A DNA stretch of 64,000 nt from Streptomyces antimycoticus (lineage in GTDB: Bacteria; Actinomycetota; Actinomycetes; Streptomycetales; Streptomycetaceae). The DNA lies in assembly GCF_005405925.1 (NCBI RefSeq), contig NZ_BJHV01000001.1, positions 6,262,001 through 6,326,000 on the forward strand, given 5' to 3'. Numbering within the stretch: the first letter of the stretch is position 1; every line of letters starts with the position of its first letter. Positions 8,125-16,475 of the stretch are shown here, one piece after another. Position numbers and translations under genes: made by a program. The notes under the pieces were generated by a model. That model did not search any database and was not told the origin of the DNA. It saw nothing but the letters and a program-made list of their open reading frames with translations.

Positions 8125-10245
8125 ATGAGTGAGCTGATCACCGCGGATCTGGTCGACCTTGACCTGTCCGCCGACACCAAGGAAGCCGCCGCCCGGTCGC
8201 TCGCCGAACGCATGGTCGCGGCCGGCCGCGTCACCGACCTCGACGGCTTTCTCGCCGATGTGGCGGCGCGCGAGGAGCAGATGCCGACCGGCCTGGACGG
8301 CGGCATCGGCATACCCCACTGCCGCAGCGCGCATGTCACCGAGCCGACCCTGGCCTTCGGGCGCAGCGCGGCCCGGATCGACTTCGGCGCGGCGGACGGT
8401 CCGGCCGATCTGATCTTCCTGATCGCCGCCCCGGCGGGCGCGGACAGCGACCATCTGACGATTCTGTCGAGCCTGGCACGGCAGCTGATGAACGCCGACT
8501 TCACCGATGCGCTGCGCTCGGCCGACCGGCCCGAACAGGCGGCCGCCCTGATCCGCGGCGAGGAGCAGAGCGCACCCGCCGCCGAGGGGACGGGAGCTGA
8601 GCGATCGGAGGGTGAGGAGCCCGCCGCGGCAGGTGAGTCTGCCGCGGCAGGTGAGCCCGCCGCCGCTGAGCCTGGGGCTGCTGAGCCCACCGCCGCTGAG
8701 CCCACCGACTCGGAGCCGGTGGCCCCCTTCCGTATCGTTGCCGTCACGTCCTGCCCGACCGGTATCGCCCACACCTATATGGCCGCCGAGTCGCTGGAGA
8801 ACGCCGGTCGCGAGGCCGGGGTCGAGCTGGTGGTCGAGACCCAGGGCTCGGCCGGGTTCGACAAGCTCCCCGCGGCCACCATCGCCGCCGCCGACGCGGT
8901 GATCTTCGCGCACGATGTGGAGGTCCGGGACAAGGCCCGCTTCGCGGGTAAGCCGACGGTGGACGTCGGAGTGAAGGCGGGCATCAACCGCCCCGCCGAA
9001 CTCATCGCCGAGGCGCGTGGGAAGGCCGCACGTGGCGAGGTCGCCGCACCGGCCGACGGCGCGGCGGGGGGCTCGGCGCCGATGGACGAGGACGGTCCCG
9101 CCGGTGACGGCTTCGGCACCCGGCTGCGCAAGTGGCTGATGACGGGCGTCAGTTACATGGTTCCGTTCGTCGCCGCGGGTGGTCTGCTGATCGCGCTCGC
9201 CTTCGCGATCGGCGGTTACGAGATCGCGAGTGCCAAGTCGGTGGCGGACCACTTCGTCTGGGCCGAGAGCAGCAGCTGGGCTGCGCTGCTCTTCCAGATC
9301 GGCAGTGCGGCGTTCACCTTCCTGGTGCCGGTCCTGGCGGGCTATATCGCCTACGGCATGGCCGACCGGCCCGGTCTGGTCCCCGGTTTCGTGGGCGGCT
9401 ACATCGCGACCACCATCAAGGCCGGATTCCTCGGCGGTCTGGTCGCGGGTCTGATCGCGGGCGCGGTCGTCATGGGTATCCAGCGGTTCAAGGTCCCGGC
9501 GGCGCTGCGCGGCATCATGCCAGTGGTGGTGATCCCGCTGATCTCCTCGGCGATCGTCGGCGTCCTGATGTTCGTGGTGATCGGCAAGCCCATCGCCTCC
9601 GCGCAGGAGGCGATGACCGACTGGCTCAACGGCCTCTCCGGCGCCAACGCCATCGGTCTCGGCGTCATCCTCGGCCTGATGATGTGCTTCGACCTCGGCG
9701 GCCCGGTCAACAAGGTGGCATACGCCTTCGCGACCGGCGGTATCGCGGTGTCGGACCCCTCCACCGGAAGCCTCAAGATCATGGCCGCGGTGATGGCCGC
9801 CGGTATGGTCCCGCCGCTGGCGCTGGCCCTCGCCACCACCGTGCGTGGACGGCTGTTCACCAAGACCGAGCGGGAGAACGGCAAGGCCGCCTGGGTGCTG
9901 GGTGCCTCCTTCATCACCGAGGGCGCCATTCCGTTCGCCGCGGCGGATCCGCTGCGGGTGATCCCCTCTTCGATGGTGGGCGGTGCCGTGACCGGTGCGC
10001 TGTCGATGGCCTTCGACTGCACGCTGCGCGCCCCGCACGGCGGCATCTTCGTGGTGCCGCTGATCGGCCAGCCGTTCCTCTACCTGCTGGCCATCGTGGC
10101 GGGCACGGTGGTCTCGGCCGGTCTGGTGGTCTTCCTCAAGGGGCTGCGGAAGACGGCCGAGGTGGAGGGCCCGGGCCAGACGGGCGGCAAGGCCGCCCGG
10201 GGCGGCGCCACCGAGGACGAGTCGAAGGTGGCGGTCGCGGCCTGA
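8125..10245 (+). CDS. fruA: PTS fructose transporter subunit IIABC
   Basis: A 706-residue fused permease. Domain order: EIIA at about residues 1-150, with the phosphorylated histidine in GGIGIPHCRSAHV. Next comes an Ala/Glu/Pro linker of repeated AAAGEP/AAEP words (about 155-200), then EIIB with the phospho-cysteine in TSCPTGIAHTYMAA. The EIIC membrane domain follows from about residue 335 (GVSYMVPFVAAGGLLIALAF onward, including the FDLGGPVNK and EGAIPFA motifs). It takes up fructose as fructose 1-phosphate. HPr and EI are not encoded here. The ATG at 8125 has AAGGGAG upstream. The frame is open much further upstream inside fruK, but that part is antisense-like shadow. Confidence 0.94.
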   Translation: MSELITADLVDLDLSADTKEAAARSLAERMVAAGRVTDLDGFLADVAAREEQMPTGLDGGIGIPHCRSAHVTEPTLAFGRSAARIDFGAADGPADLIFLIAAPAGADSDHLTILSSLARQLMNADFTDALRSADRPEQAAALIRGEEQSAPAAEGTGAERSEGEEPAAAGESAAAGEPAAAEPGAAEPTAAEPTDSEPVAPFRIVAVTSCPTGIAHTYMAAESLENAGREAGVELVVETQGSAGFDKLPAATIAAADAVIFAHDVEVRDKARFAGKPTVDVGVKAGINRPAELIAEARGKAARGEVAAPADGAAGGSAPMDEDGPAGDGFGTRLRKWLMTGVSYMVPFVAAGGLLIALAFAIGGYEIASAKSVADHFVWAESSSWAALLFQIGSAAFTFLVPVLAGYIAYGMADRPGLVPGFVGGYIATTIKAGFLGGLVAGLIAGAVVMGIQRFKVPAALRGIMPVVVIPLISSAIVGVLMFVVIGKPIASAQEAMTDWLNGLSGANAIGLGVILGLMMCFDLGGPVNKVAYAFATGGIAVSDPSTGSLKIMAAVMAAGMVPPLALALATTVRGRLFTKTERENGKAAWVLGASFITEGAIPFAAADPLRVIPSSMVGGAVTGALSMAFDCTLRAPHGGIFVVPLIGQPFLYLLAIVAGTVVSAGLVVFLKGLRKTAEVEGPGQTGGKAARGGATEDESKVAVAA

Positions 10246-10252
10246 CCGCATC

Positions 10253-11272
10253 TCAGCCACCCCCTGCCGGGTCCGGCGGCCCGCCCACCTCCGTGGGCGG
10301 GCCGTCGGTCTTTGTGGGCGGGCCGCCGATCTCTGTGGGCAGCCCGCCGGACTCCGTGGGCAGACCGCGCGAGGCGTAGTAGGCGCCGAGCGCGGCCTCG
10401 CCGCCCGACCCCATGGCGGTCGCGATCCGCTGGAAGCGAACCGACCGCAGATCACCGGCGGTGAAGACCCTGGGATGCTGGCTCCGAGGAGGGCAGTACC
10501 CGGACGGGTCGGCGGCCACGGCCCCGGCCGGGGGCGCCGGGGCGCTGCCCAGGTTGAGGAAGGCGAGATCGGCCGTGAGGACCCGCCGCTCGCCCTCCAC
10601 CGTCCGGACCTCGGCGGTGACCGGTGCCGAGGAGGGCCCGAACTCCAGCCGCCGGACGGCCACCAGCTCCACCCGCGAGTCCCGCCGGATCTCCTCGATC
10701 TTGTAGGCGTCCTCGGGCGGATACGCCACCACAAAGCGGGTCCTCAGCTCCGGATGGGCCCGCGCCACGGTGCCCAGGGGCCGGTCCGCCCCCAGGACCA
10801 GCACCGTCCGGCCGTCGACCGCCGCCGGATCCGCCTCCCACAGCGGCGGCAGCGCCCGGCCCGCCACGCCCCCGAGCCATCCCGCGCCCTCAGGACCCAG
10901 CGGCCCGACCCCCGTGGCGACGACCACATACGGAGCGGTCAGCCGCGCTCCAGGACCCCGCGCGGACCCCACCGGCGTCACGGGCTCGACCGCTACCTCG
11001 ACGCGGTCGTCGAAGGCGTCGATCGTTGTGGCGCGGCTGTCCAGCGCCACTCGGCACAGATCACATCGCGCCAGATCGGCCTCGATCGCCGTCGCCAGAT
11101 CCGGGCCGTTGGTGACTCCGAGGACATTGCTCACCACCGGGATGCGCCGCAACGCCCCGCATACCGTGTCGCCCGACTCGATCAGCACCGAGCGCATCCC
11201 CACGCTCGCCGCCATCACGGCGGCGGCGCAGCCCGCCGGGCCACCCCCGACGATCAGCAGATCGGTGTCCAT
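10253..11272 (-). CDS. Thioredoxin reductase-like FAD/NAD(P)H oxidoreductase lacking the CxxC
   Basis: A 339-residue two-dinucleotide-fold flavoprotein. The FAD motif is DLLIVGGGPAGCAAAVMA at residues 4-21, the mid-protein VVVATGVGPLG is the second FAD contact, and VLVLGADRPLG is a degenerate NAD(P) site. HPRVFTAGDLRS is the C-terminal FAD aspartate motif. The redox-active CxxC of thioredoxin reductases is absent, so it is unlikely to reduce thioredoxin by the normal route. It more closely resembles ferredoxin/flavodoxin-reductase or HcpR-type relatives. The last 40 residues are a low-complexity GGLPTE/GGPPTE repeat from 21-bp DNA repeats. The partner is unknown. Confidence 0.8.
   Translation of the reverse strand: MDTDLLIVGGGPAGCAAAVMAASVGMRSVLIESGDTVCGALRRIPVVSNVLGVTNGPDLATAIEADLARCDLCRVALDSRATTIDAFDDRVEVAVEPVTPVGSARGPGARLTAPYVVVATGVGPLGPEGAGWLGGVAGRALPPLWEADPAAVDGRTVLVLGADRPLGTVARAHPELRTRFVVAYPPEDAYKIEEIRRDSRVELVAVRRLEFGPSSAPVTAEVRTVEGERRVLTADLAFLNLGSAPAPPAGAVAADPSGYCPPRSQHPRVFTAGDLRSVRFQRIATAMGSGGEAALGAYYASRGLPTESGGLPTEIGGPPTKTDGPPTEVGGPPDPAGGG
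10290..10376. repeat. 21-bp in-frame tandem repeat at the flavoprotein C-terminus
   Basis: Four copies at 21-base spacing, each containing GTGGGC (10293, 10314, 10335, 10356). They encode the repeated PTExGG(L/P) tail of the gene at 10253-11272. Confidence 0.8.
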
Positions 11273-11362
11273 GTGAAGCCCCCCTTCTCTCCGTCTCTGC
11301 GGCCCGTTTCTCTCCCGGCCGGACGCTTCCTTCCCTCCAGTCAGGAGAGCAATTGGGCCGGA

Positions 11363-12504
11363 TCAGCGGCTGTAAAGATCCCGGTACGCGGGGAAGACAC
11401 CGCCCGGGCCGTCCACGCTCTCCGCCGCGAGCACCGCCTTGACCAGCGCCCGGGTCAGCACATCAGCCCCGGCCGCCAGCACCTCGTTCAGCGCACCGCT
11501 CTCCCGGTGCACCCCGAACGCCGGATCGTCGGCGCCCTCGGGGCCGCCCTCCGGTATCAGCGGCCGCCCGCAGGTGGCCAGGGCGAAGACGGTGTCGCCG
11601 TCGGACAGCAGATGCACCGGCCGGATGGCCCGCGCCAGACCATCATGCGCGGTACCCGCGAGCTTGTGCGCCTGGGCCCGGGTGAGCACGGCATCGGTGG
11701 CGACGACGGCCAGCGTGGTGTTCAGCGGAGGCCGTACCGACGCGGCTTGCCGCCGCTCCGACTCCGCCCGCGCGGCGGTCAGCCGGCGCATTGCCTCCGC
11801 GTGCTCCGCCGCACCCGGCCGGTGGGGCCCGCCCTCGTCCGACGGCCCGTAATGCTCCCCGTACAGCACACCCGTACCCGGATCCACGACCGATCCCACG
11901 GCGTTGACCACCGCCAACGCGGCCACCGTGACACCGGACGGCAGCACCGTGGAGGCCGAACCGGTGCCGCCCTTGAGCCCACCGGCCACCGCGCCGGTGC
12001 CTGCCCCCACATTGCCCTGCGCGACCGGCGCCCCGTCTCCGAACCGGCCGCCGCCTCGATCGCCTCGCGCCCCAGCGCGGCGTCCGGGCGGGCCCGCCAG
12101 TCGCCGCCCCGGCCCAGGTCGAAGAGGGCGGCGGCCGGGACCACCGGAACGACCTGCGCCGGATCGGGACCGACCCGGAAGCCCCGGCCGTGCTCCTCCA
12201 GCCAGGAGGCCACCCCCGTGGCGCTGTCGAGCCCGAACGCGCTGCCGCCGGTCAGCACGATGGCATCGACGCGCTGGACCAGATTGCGCGAATCGAGGGC
12301 ATCGGTCTCCCGGGTACCGGGACCACCGCCGCGCACATCGACCGCGGCGACCGCACCGCCCTCGGGGGCCAGCACCACGGTCGTCCCGGTCAGCCGACCG
12401 CCGCCGGACCGCTGGGCATGGCCCACCCGCAGTCCACGGACATCCGTGAGGCCGTCGGCCGGACCGGTGGGGGTTGATTCGAAGTTTGTCTGCTCGGCAT
12501 CCAT
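11363..12504 (-). pseudogene. P1 (DmpA-type) family peptidase, frameshifted near 12040
   Basis: The ATG at 12504 opens a frame with the P1/S58 opening (LTDVRGLRVGH, TGTTVVLAPEGG, DALDSRNLVQRVDAIVLTGGSAFGLD) down to EAIEAAAGS. The remaining two-thirds is in another frame: GDGAPVAQGNVGAGTGAVAGGLKGG, where the family's autocatalytic cleavage region is seen, then NTTLAVVATDAVLTRAQAHKLA and SGALNEVLAAGADVLTRA. Adding one G around 12038-12041 reconstructs a normal protein of about 380 residues. Intact members are self-processing aminopeptidases or amidohydrolases (DmpA, NylC). As sequenced, the product would be truncated and garbled. Confidence 0.8.
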
Positions 12505-12673
12505 GGAAGCTATGCGTAGCACGGGACGCCATGGCATGGTCGGGTGCCGAGGCGCGAACCACTCCCTTGTCCGCCCGCCCGCGATCGCCGGCGAAGGCCA
12601 CAGGACGGGGTGAGGAGCTCTCATATAGAGGGCGTTCATCAGACGTTGATGGCGTGACAGCAGTCTGGGCTGT

Positions 12674-13249
12674 ATGCCGTTCGCCCCCGTCCGAAAGAAG
12701 ACCGCCGTGCCCCGTAGCTCTCGGACGGAGGAGCTCCCGACACTGGCCGCCGACACTCGGCGGGCTGCCCGGGTCGCCCTCCGCTGGATCAGCGAGCCGG
12801 ACTGCACCGAGGAGCTCACCCATGCCGAGCTGCTCGACCAGGCGGCCCGGGCCGCCGCCGCACTCACCCGGCTCGGCGTCCGCGCCGGGGACCGGGTGGC
12901 GGTCCATCTGCCGCTGGTGCCCGAGTCCGTGATCGCCACGCTCGCCTGCGGTCGGCTCGACGTCGTCCGCGCCAGCCTCCCCGTGGGGCTGCGCCCCCAT
13001 GAGCTGCGCGAGCGGATCAGGGAGGTCGACGCGAAGGTCGTCATCACCGCGGACGCCGGGCAGCACCGCGGGGAGCTGCAGCCGCTCAAGCGGCAGGTCG
13101 ACCGGGCGCTGGCCGGCTGCCCCGGGGTGCGGTCCGTGCTGGTCGTCCACCGGCTCGCCTGCCCGGTGTCCTGGACGCCCGGGCGTGACCTGTGGTGGCA
13201 CGACGAGCTCGGCCGATACACCGAGCCGCTGCCCGGGCCGTACTCTTGA
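12674..13249 (+). CDS. AMP-binding (acyl-CoA synthetase) N-terminal domain protein
   Basis: A 191-residue protein equivalent to only the first part of an ANL-superfamily acetyl-CoA synthetase: LTHAELLDQAARAAAALTRLGVRAGDRVAVHLPL is the typical start, followed by VRASLPVGLRPHELRERI and a V-x-R-x-RD-x-WW stretch. The ATP-binding P-loop (YTSGTTG-like), the hinge and the C-terminal lid are all missing, so it should not be a working synthetase. The frame is clean with no frameshifted remainder downstream, and a 24-bp tandem duplication spans its stop. It could be a stable domain protein or the relic of a truncated gene. Confidence 0.65.
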   Translation: MPFAPVRKKTAVPRSSRTEELPTLAADTRRAARVALRWISEPDCTEELTHAELLDQAARAAAALTRLGVRAGDRVAVHLPLVPESVIATLACGRLDVVRASLPVGLRPHELRERIREVDAKVVITADAGQHRGELQPLKRQVDRALAGCPGVRSVLVVHRLACPVSWTPGRDLWWHDELGRYTEPLPGPYS

Positions 13250-13275
13250 GGGCTGCCCGGGCCGTACTCTTGAGG
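13228..13275. repeat. Two tandem copies of a 24-bp unit
   Basis: The unit starts GCTGCCCGGGCCG and ends TACTCTTGAGG, with the two copies perfect and adjacent. The first copy contains the stop codon of the AMP-binding gene. The second supplies TACTCT six bases before the next ATG. Confidence 0.9.
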
Positions 13276-13276
13276 C

Positions 13277-13465
13277 ATGAACACCGCCCCTGCCCCTGGA
13301 CCGCGCGATCCGGCCGCCGCGCTGATCTTCGACGATCCACTGGCGCAGCGGTCATCGGACGATACGGACCACGGGTGGGGTGAGCGGGTTCCCGGCGGCG
13401 ACAGCGCCGACGATGCCGCTGGTCTGGCCCGGTTCCTCGACGAGAAGCCGCCCCACCACCTCTGA
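13277..13465 (+). CDS. Conserved small acidic hypothetical protein
   Basis: A 62-residue acidic protein (AALIFDDPLAQRSSDDTDHGWGER, ending RFLDEKPPHHL). I do not recognise a function. The compositional pattern and the conserved-looking DDPL/SSDDTDxGWGER and FLDEKPPHH motifs resemble a small protein often found beside mscL in Streptomyces (from memory). TACTCT ends six bases before the ATG, which suits a leaderless transcript, and no ribosome site lies at normal spacing. It ends seven bases before the convergent mscL stop. Confidence 0.6.
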   Translation: MNTAPAPGPRDPAAALIFDDPLAQRSSDDTDHGWGERVPGGDSADDAAGLARFLDEKPPHHL

Positions 13466-13472
13466 CGGGTCC

Positions 13473-13979
13473 CTAGGCGCTGGAGCCGCTGCCGCCACCG
13501 TCGACGGCGGCGCCGCGCTGCGCCACCAGCTCGTCGCGGATCTGGCGCAGCAGAAGGATCTCCTCGGCCTCCGCGACGGCCTGCTCCTCCTCCGCCTTCT
13601 CCTCCTTGGCGGCCTTGCGCGCCAGATAACGCGACATCGGCAGCACCATCAGGAAGTACACCACCGCCGCGGTGATCAGGAAGGTCAGCACGGCCGAGAG
13701 CACGCTTCCCCAGAGGATCGGAATGCCGTGGATGACATCGCCCGCGGCGTTGGTCTCGCAGGGCGCCTCGAGGCAGGAGCGGTACTTCTCGAGATCCTTC
13801 GTGCCGAAGGCTCCGACTATGGGGTTGATGAGGCCCTTCACTATCGAGTTCACGACGGCGGTGAAGGCGGCTCCGATGACGACCGCGACGGCCAGATCGA
13901 TCACATTGCCGCGCATCAGGAAGGCTTTGAACCCTTCCATGACGCTCTTCTTCTCCTCGGTTACCTTCTCCTGGCTCAA
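13473..13979 (-). CDS. mscL: Large-conductance mechanosensitive channel MscL
   Basis: A 168-residue MscL. The N-terminal amphipathic helix and first pore helix read GFKAFLMRGNVIDLAVAVVIGAAFTAVV (residues 16-43), followed by the periplasmic loop, and the second helix is SVLSAVLTFLITAAVVYFLMV. A charged cytoplasmic helix follows (KEEKAEEEQAVAEAEEILLLRQIRDEL). The protein is a homopentameric membrane-tension valve that releases solutes on hypo-osmotic shock. The periplasmic loop carries two cysteines (SCLEAPCE) that E. coli MscL lacks. The start ATG at 13979 has AGGAGAAGG-like upstream sequence. Confidence 0.95.
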   Translation of the reverse strand: MSQEKVTEEKKSVMEGFKAFLMRGNVIDLAVAVVIGAAFTAVVNSIVKGLINPIVGAFGTKDLEKYRSCLEAPCETNAAGDVIHGIPILWGSVLSAVLTFLITAAVVYFLMVLPMSRYLARKAAKEEKAEEEQAVAEAEEILLLRQIRDELVAQRGAAVDGGGSGSSA

Positions 13980-14072
13980 CCCACTGCCTCTCTCTTGCCG
14001 CGTCGGTGCTGGAGCGGACGGTTCCGCAACCTACACCCGCAGGTGAGAGGGGCATCAGGGGAGTTGGGGGAG

Positions 14073-14789
14073 TCAGCAGTGGCATAGCGTCACCGCCAGT
14101 CGGGAGCCGGCCGCGGCCCCGGCCAGCGCGGTGGCGTCCGCGCGCGGCACCGTCAGCACCACCAGCGCCCCGCCGCCGTCCAGCACACCGTCACCGTTCA
14201 CCGCGCCGCCGCCGTCCAGGGCGCTGTCACCGTTCCCCGTGCCGTCGCCGCTCGCATCCGCCTCCGCACCGGCCTCCGGCGCGCCGCCGCCGGCTCCACC
14301 GCCCGCCGAGCGGCCGTCCGCCGCGCTGCCGCTCCGGGATCCCGGCACCTCGGCCACCCGGACCCCACGTGCGACCACCCGTGCCGTGGCACCGGACGAC
14401 CCGGTCCGTGTGGTGTCCGGGAGCGGGGTGGCCAGCACATCCACCCGGTCACCGGGGTGCAGCAGCCGCACCGCCGCCGCGTCGGCGATCCGGACCGGCG
14501 CCGACACCATCGCAGGGCGTGGGCCGCCTCGCCGCTCCTCGCCCGCCGGAGCGGGCGCCCGCGAGGACTCGGTGTCCGTGTGGCCCCGGCCGGGCGGTGC
14601 CGCGGCCGCGAGTGCCGCGGCCGTCAGCGCCAGCCCGGCCGCCATCGCACGGCGCCGCCGCCGCACGGCCCGCCGCAGCCGGAATCCGCCGGTGCGCTCG
14701 GTGCGCACCGGATCGAAGCGTGGCACTGCGCGGGCCGGGGGAGCGGAGCGGGGTAACGCGAGGGTGGGGGTGGGGGACGGATGGGACAT
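14073..14789 (-). CDS. SAF/RcpC (CpaB-like) domain protein
   Basis: A 238-residue protein. The basic N-terminus (RRAVRRRRRAMAAGLALTAAALAAAA, about 38-64) is a type II signal anchor. The SAF/RcpC-like core follows (VSAPVRIADAAAVRLLHPGDRVDVLATP, then VVARGVRVAEVP and LVVLTVPRADATALAGAAAGSRLAV). Between core segments lies a long Gly/Asp/Ala linker with DGGGA repeats. CpaB/RcpC proteins stabilise Flp/Tad pilus assembly. No other tad genes are near, and orphan copies beside mscL, mtnP and fmdB are usual in Streptomyces as I recall. The role here is unknown. Confidence 0.75.
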   Translation of the reverse strand: MSHPSPTPTLALPRSAPPARAVPRFDPVRTERTGGFRLRRAVRRRRRAMAAGLALTAAALAAAAPPGRGHTDTESSRAPAPAGEERRGGPRPAMVSAPVRIADAAAVRLLHPGDRVDVLATPLPDTTRTGSSGATARVVARGVRVAEVPGSRSGSAADGRSAGGGAGGGAPEAGAEADASGDGTGNGDSALDGGGAVNGDGVLDGGGALVVLTVPRADATALAGAAAGSRLAVTLCHC

Positions 14790-14983
14790 GGCACATCACC
14801 GCCTGGCGTGAGGGACCGAGTGCTTCTGGCCCCCTCACCATGCCCGCCCCCACCCGATCCTGCTCGGGCCTGTGGACGGCCACCGGGCTGTGGACAACTC
14901 GGTCACCCGGGCGAGCGATATCCGCGTCGGCACGCCCTCCCCGTGTCCTCCCCGAGCCCTCCCCGTGGCCTCCCGAACCGTCC

Positions 14984-15829
14984 CTACGGAAGCTCGATCC
15001 CCAGGTCCCAGCCGTCGTGGGCGTGGGTGCACAGGCAGTCCCGTGCGGAGCTTTCCGGCAACTTGCCCACCGCGTCGAAGAGCACCTCACGCAGTCGGCC
15101 CACGTTCTCCCCGAAGACCTTCAGCACCTCGGTGTGGGTGACGCCCTCACCCGTCTCCACCCCCGCGTCCAGGTCGGTGACCAGCGTCAACGACGTGTAG
15201 CAGAGCCCCAGTTCACGGGCGAGCACCGCCTCCGGGTGGCCCGTCATGCCGACCACGGACCAGCCCTGCGCCGCATGCCAGCGCGATTCGGCCCGGGTGG
15301 AGAAGCGCGGCCCCTCGATCACGCACATCGTCCCGCCGTCCACCGGCTCCCAGCCGCGTCCGCGCGCCGCGGCCACGGCCGCGTTCCGCCCCACCGGGCA
15401 GTACGGGTCGGCGAAGGTGGTGTGCACGACGTTCGGAATCCGGCCGTCCGGCAGTGGCTCGCCGTCGAAGTAGGTCTGCGTACGCGCCTTCGTGCGGTCC
15501 ACCAGCTGGTCGGGGACGAGCAGCGTGCCAGGTCCGTACTCCGGCTGCAGCCCGCCCACCGCGCACGGGCCGAAGACCTGCCGCACCCCGAGCGAGCGCA
15601 GGGCCCAGAGGTTGGCGCGGTAGTTGATGCGGTGCGGCGGCAGGTGGTGCTTGCGGCCGTGCCGCGGGAGGAAGGCGACCCGTCGCCCCTCGATGTCGCC
15701 GAGAACGAGCGAGTCGCTCGGCGCCCCATAGGGAGTCTCCACAGTGATCTCGGTCACGTCGTCGAGGAACGTGTAGAACCCCGATCCCCCGATGACCCCT
15801 ATGTCTGCTTGCCTGCTGGTCTCGACCAT
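14984..15829 (-). CDS. mtnP: S-methyl-5'-thioadenosine phosphorylase
   Basis: A 281-residue PNP/MTAP family-2 enzyme that splits 5'-methylthioadenosine with phosphate to adenine and 5-methylthioribose 1-phosphate, in methionine salvage. Motifs: IGVIGGSGFYTFLDD at the N-terminus with the phosphate-binding glycines and serine; FLPRHGRKHHLPPHRINYRANLWAL (residues about 52-76); the substrate region MCVIEGPRFSTRAES; and GMTGHPEAVLARELGLCY with its catalytic Asp-containing follow-up LVTDLDAG. The frame is intact and of normal length. It sits 97 bases downstream of the fmdB stop, and co-transcription is possible. Confidence 0.93.
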   Translation of the reverse strand: MVETSRQADIGVIGGSGFYTFLDDVTEITVETPYGAPSDSLVLGDIEGRRVAFLPRHGRKHHLPPHRINYRANLWALRSLGVRQVFGPCAVGGLQPEYGPGTLLVPDQLVDRTKARTQTYFDGEPLPDGRIPNVVHTTFADPYCPVGRNAAVAAARGRGWEPVDGGTMCVIEGPRFSTRAESRWHAAQGWSVVGMTGHPEAVLARELGLCYTSLTLVTDLDAGVETGEGVTHTEVLKVFGENVGRLREVLFDAVGKLPESSARDCLCTHAHDGWDLGIELP

Positions 15830-15926
15830 GCGATCACCCTAGCCACCCGCGTCCGCACGAACGACACCCCGCCTCCTCCCGGTGGAGGTGGCGGGGTGCC
15901 GATGAAGCCGGAGAGAGGTGGCCGGG

Positions 15927-16298
15927 TCAGGCGGCCGAACTCGACGACGAAGACGAGGAGGACGCCGAGGACGACGACGAAGACGCCGACGACGAAGACG
16001 TCGAGGAGGAGGACGAGGAAGAAGAGTCCGAGGACGAGGGCGAAGACGAGGAAGACGACGAGTCGGAGCTCTCGCTCTTCGCCGCCGGCTTGCCGGAACC
16101 GCCGCTCGTGCTGCTGGACGAGGAGCGGCTGTCGTTCCGGTAGAACCCGGAGCCCTTGAACACGATGCCGACCGCGGAGAACACCTTCTTCAGGCGTCCC
16201 TTGCAGTTGGGGCACTCGGTGAGCGCGTCGTCGGTGAACTTCTGCACCGCCTCGAGGCCCTCGCCACACTCGGTGCACTGGTACTGGTAGGTCGGCAC
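15927..16298 (-). CDS. FmdB-family zinc ribbon protein with polyserine tail
   Basis: A 123-residue protein. Residues 1-50 are an FmdB zinc ribbon (PTYQYQCTECGEGLE, then CPNCKGRLKKVFSAVG), a CxxC pair plus a second CxxC. The remaining half is extraordinarily serine-rich, about 50 serines with scattered Ala/Asp/Thr. The GTG at 16298 (V-P-T-Y-Q-Y-Q-C) is chosen over the longer frame because AGGAGG lies six bases upstream and homologues begin MPTYxYxC. A CIRCE-type inverted repeat overlaps its promoter region, suggesting heat-shock control by HrcA. The molecular role is unknown. Confidence 0.88.
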   Translation of the reverse strand: MPTYQYQCTECGEGLEAVQKFTDDALTECPNCKGRLKKVFSAVGIVFKGSGFYRNDSRSSSSSTSGGSGKPAAKSESSDSSSSSSSPSSSDSSSSSSSSTSSSSASSSSSSASSSSSSSSSAA

Positions 16299-16308
16299 GT
16301 TCTTCCTC

Positions 16309-16335
16309 CTGGCACTCTCACTCAATGAGTGCTAA
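16309..16335. promoter_or_regulatory. CIRCE element (HrcA operator)
   Basis: The left arm CTGGCACTC, nine spacer bases, and the right arm GAGTGCTAA match the CIRCE consensus TTAGCACTC-N9-GAGTGCTAA at 7 of 9 and 9 of 9 positions. The palindromic core GCACTC/GAGTGC is perfect. It starts 10 bases upstream of the fmdB GTG, just after a plausible start site (TGGACT, 17 bases, CACTAT read leftward). Confidence 0.75.
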
Positions 16336-16475
16336 CGACGCTCCATAGTGCAGTATTCCTGCGCGTCAGTCCACTGGGACGGGATACACGGTGATCGAAG
16401 CCACTGTCCGAGGCCCCCTCCCGGCTCCCGGCCCGAAGCCTTCGCGGGCCTCCGCGGGCCCCCGCTCCCGCCCCC

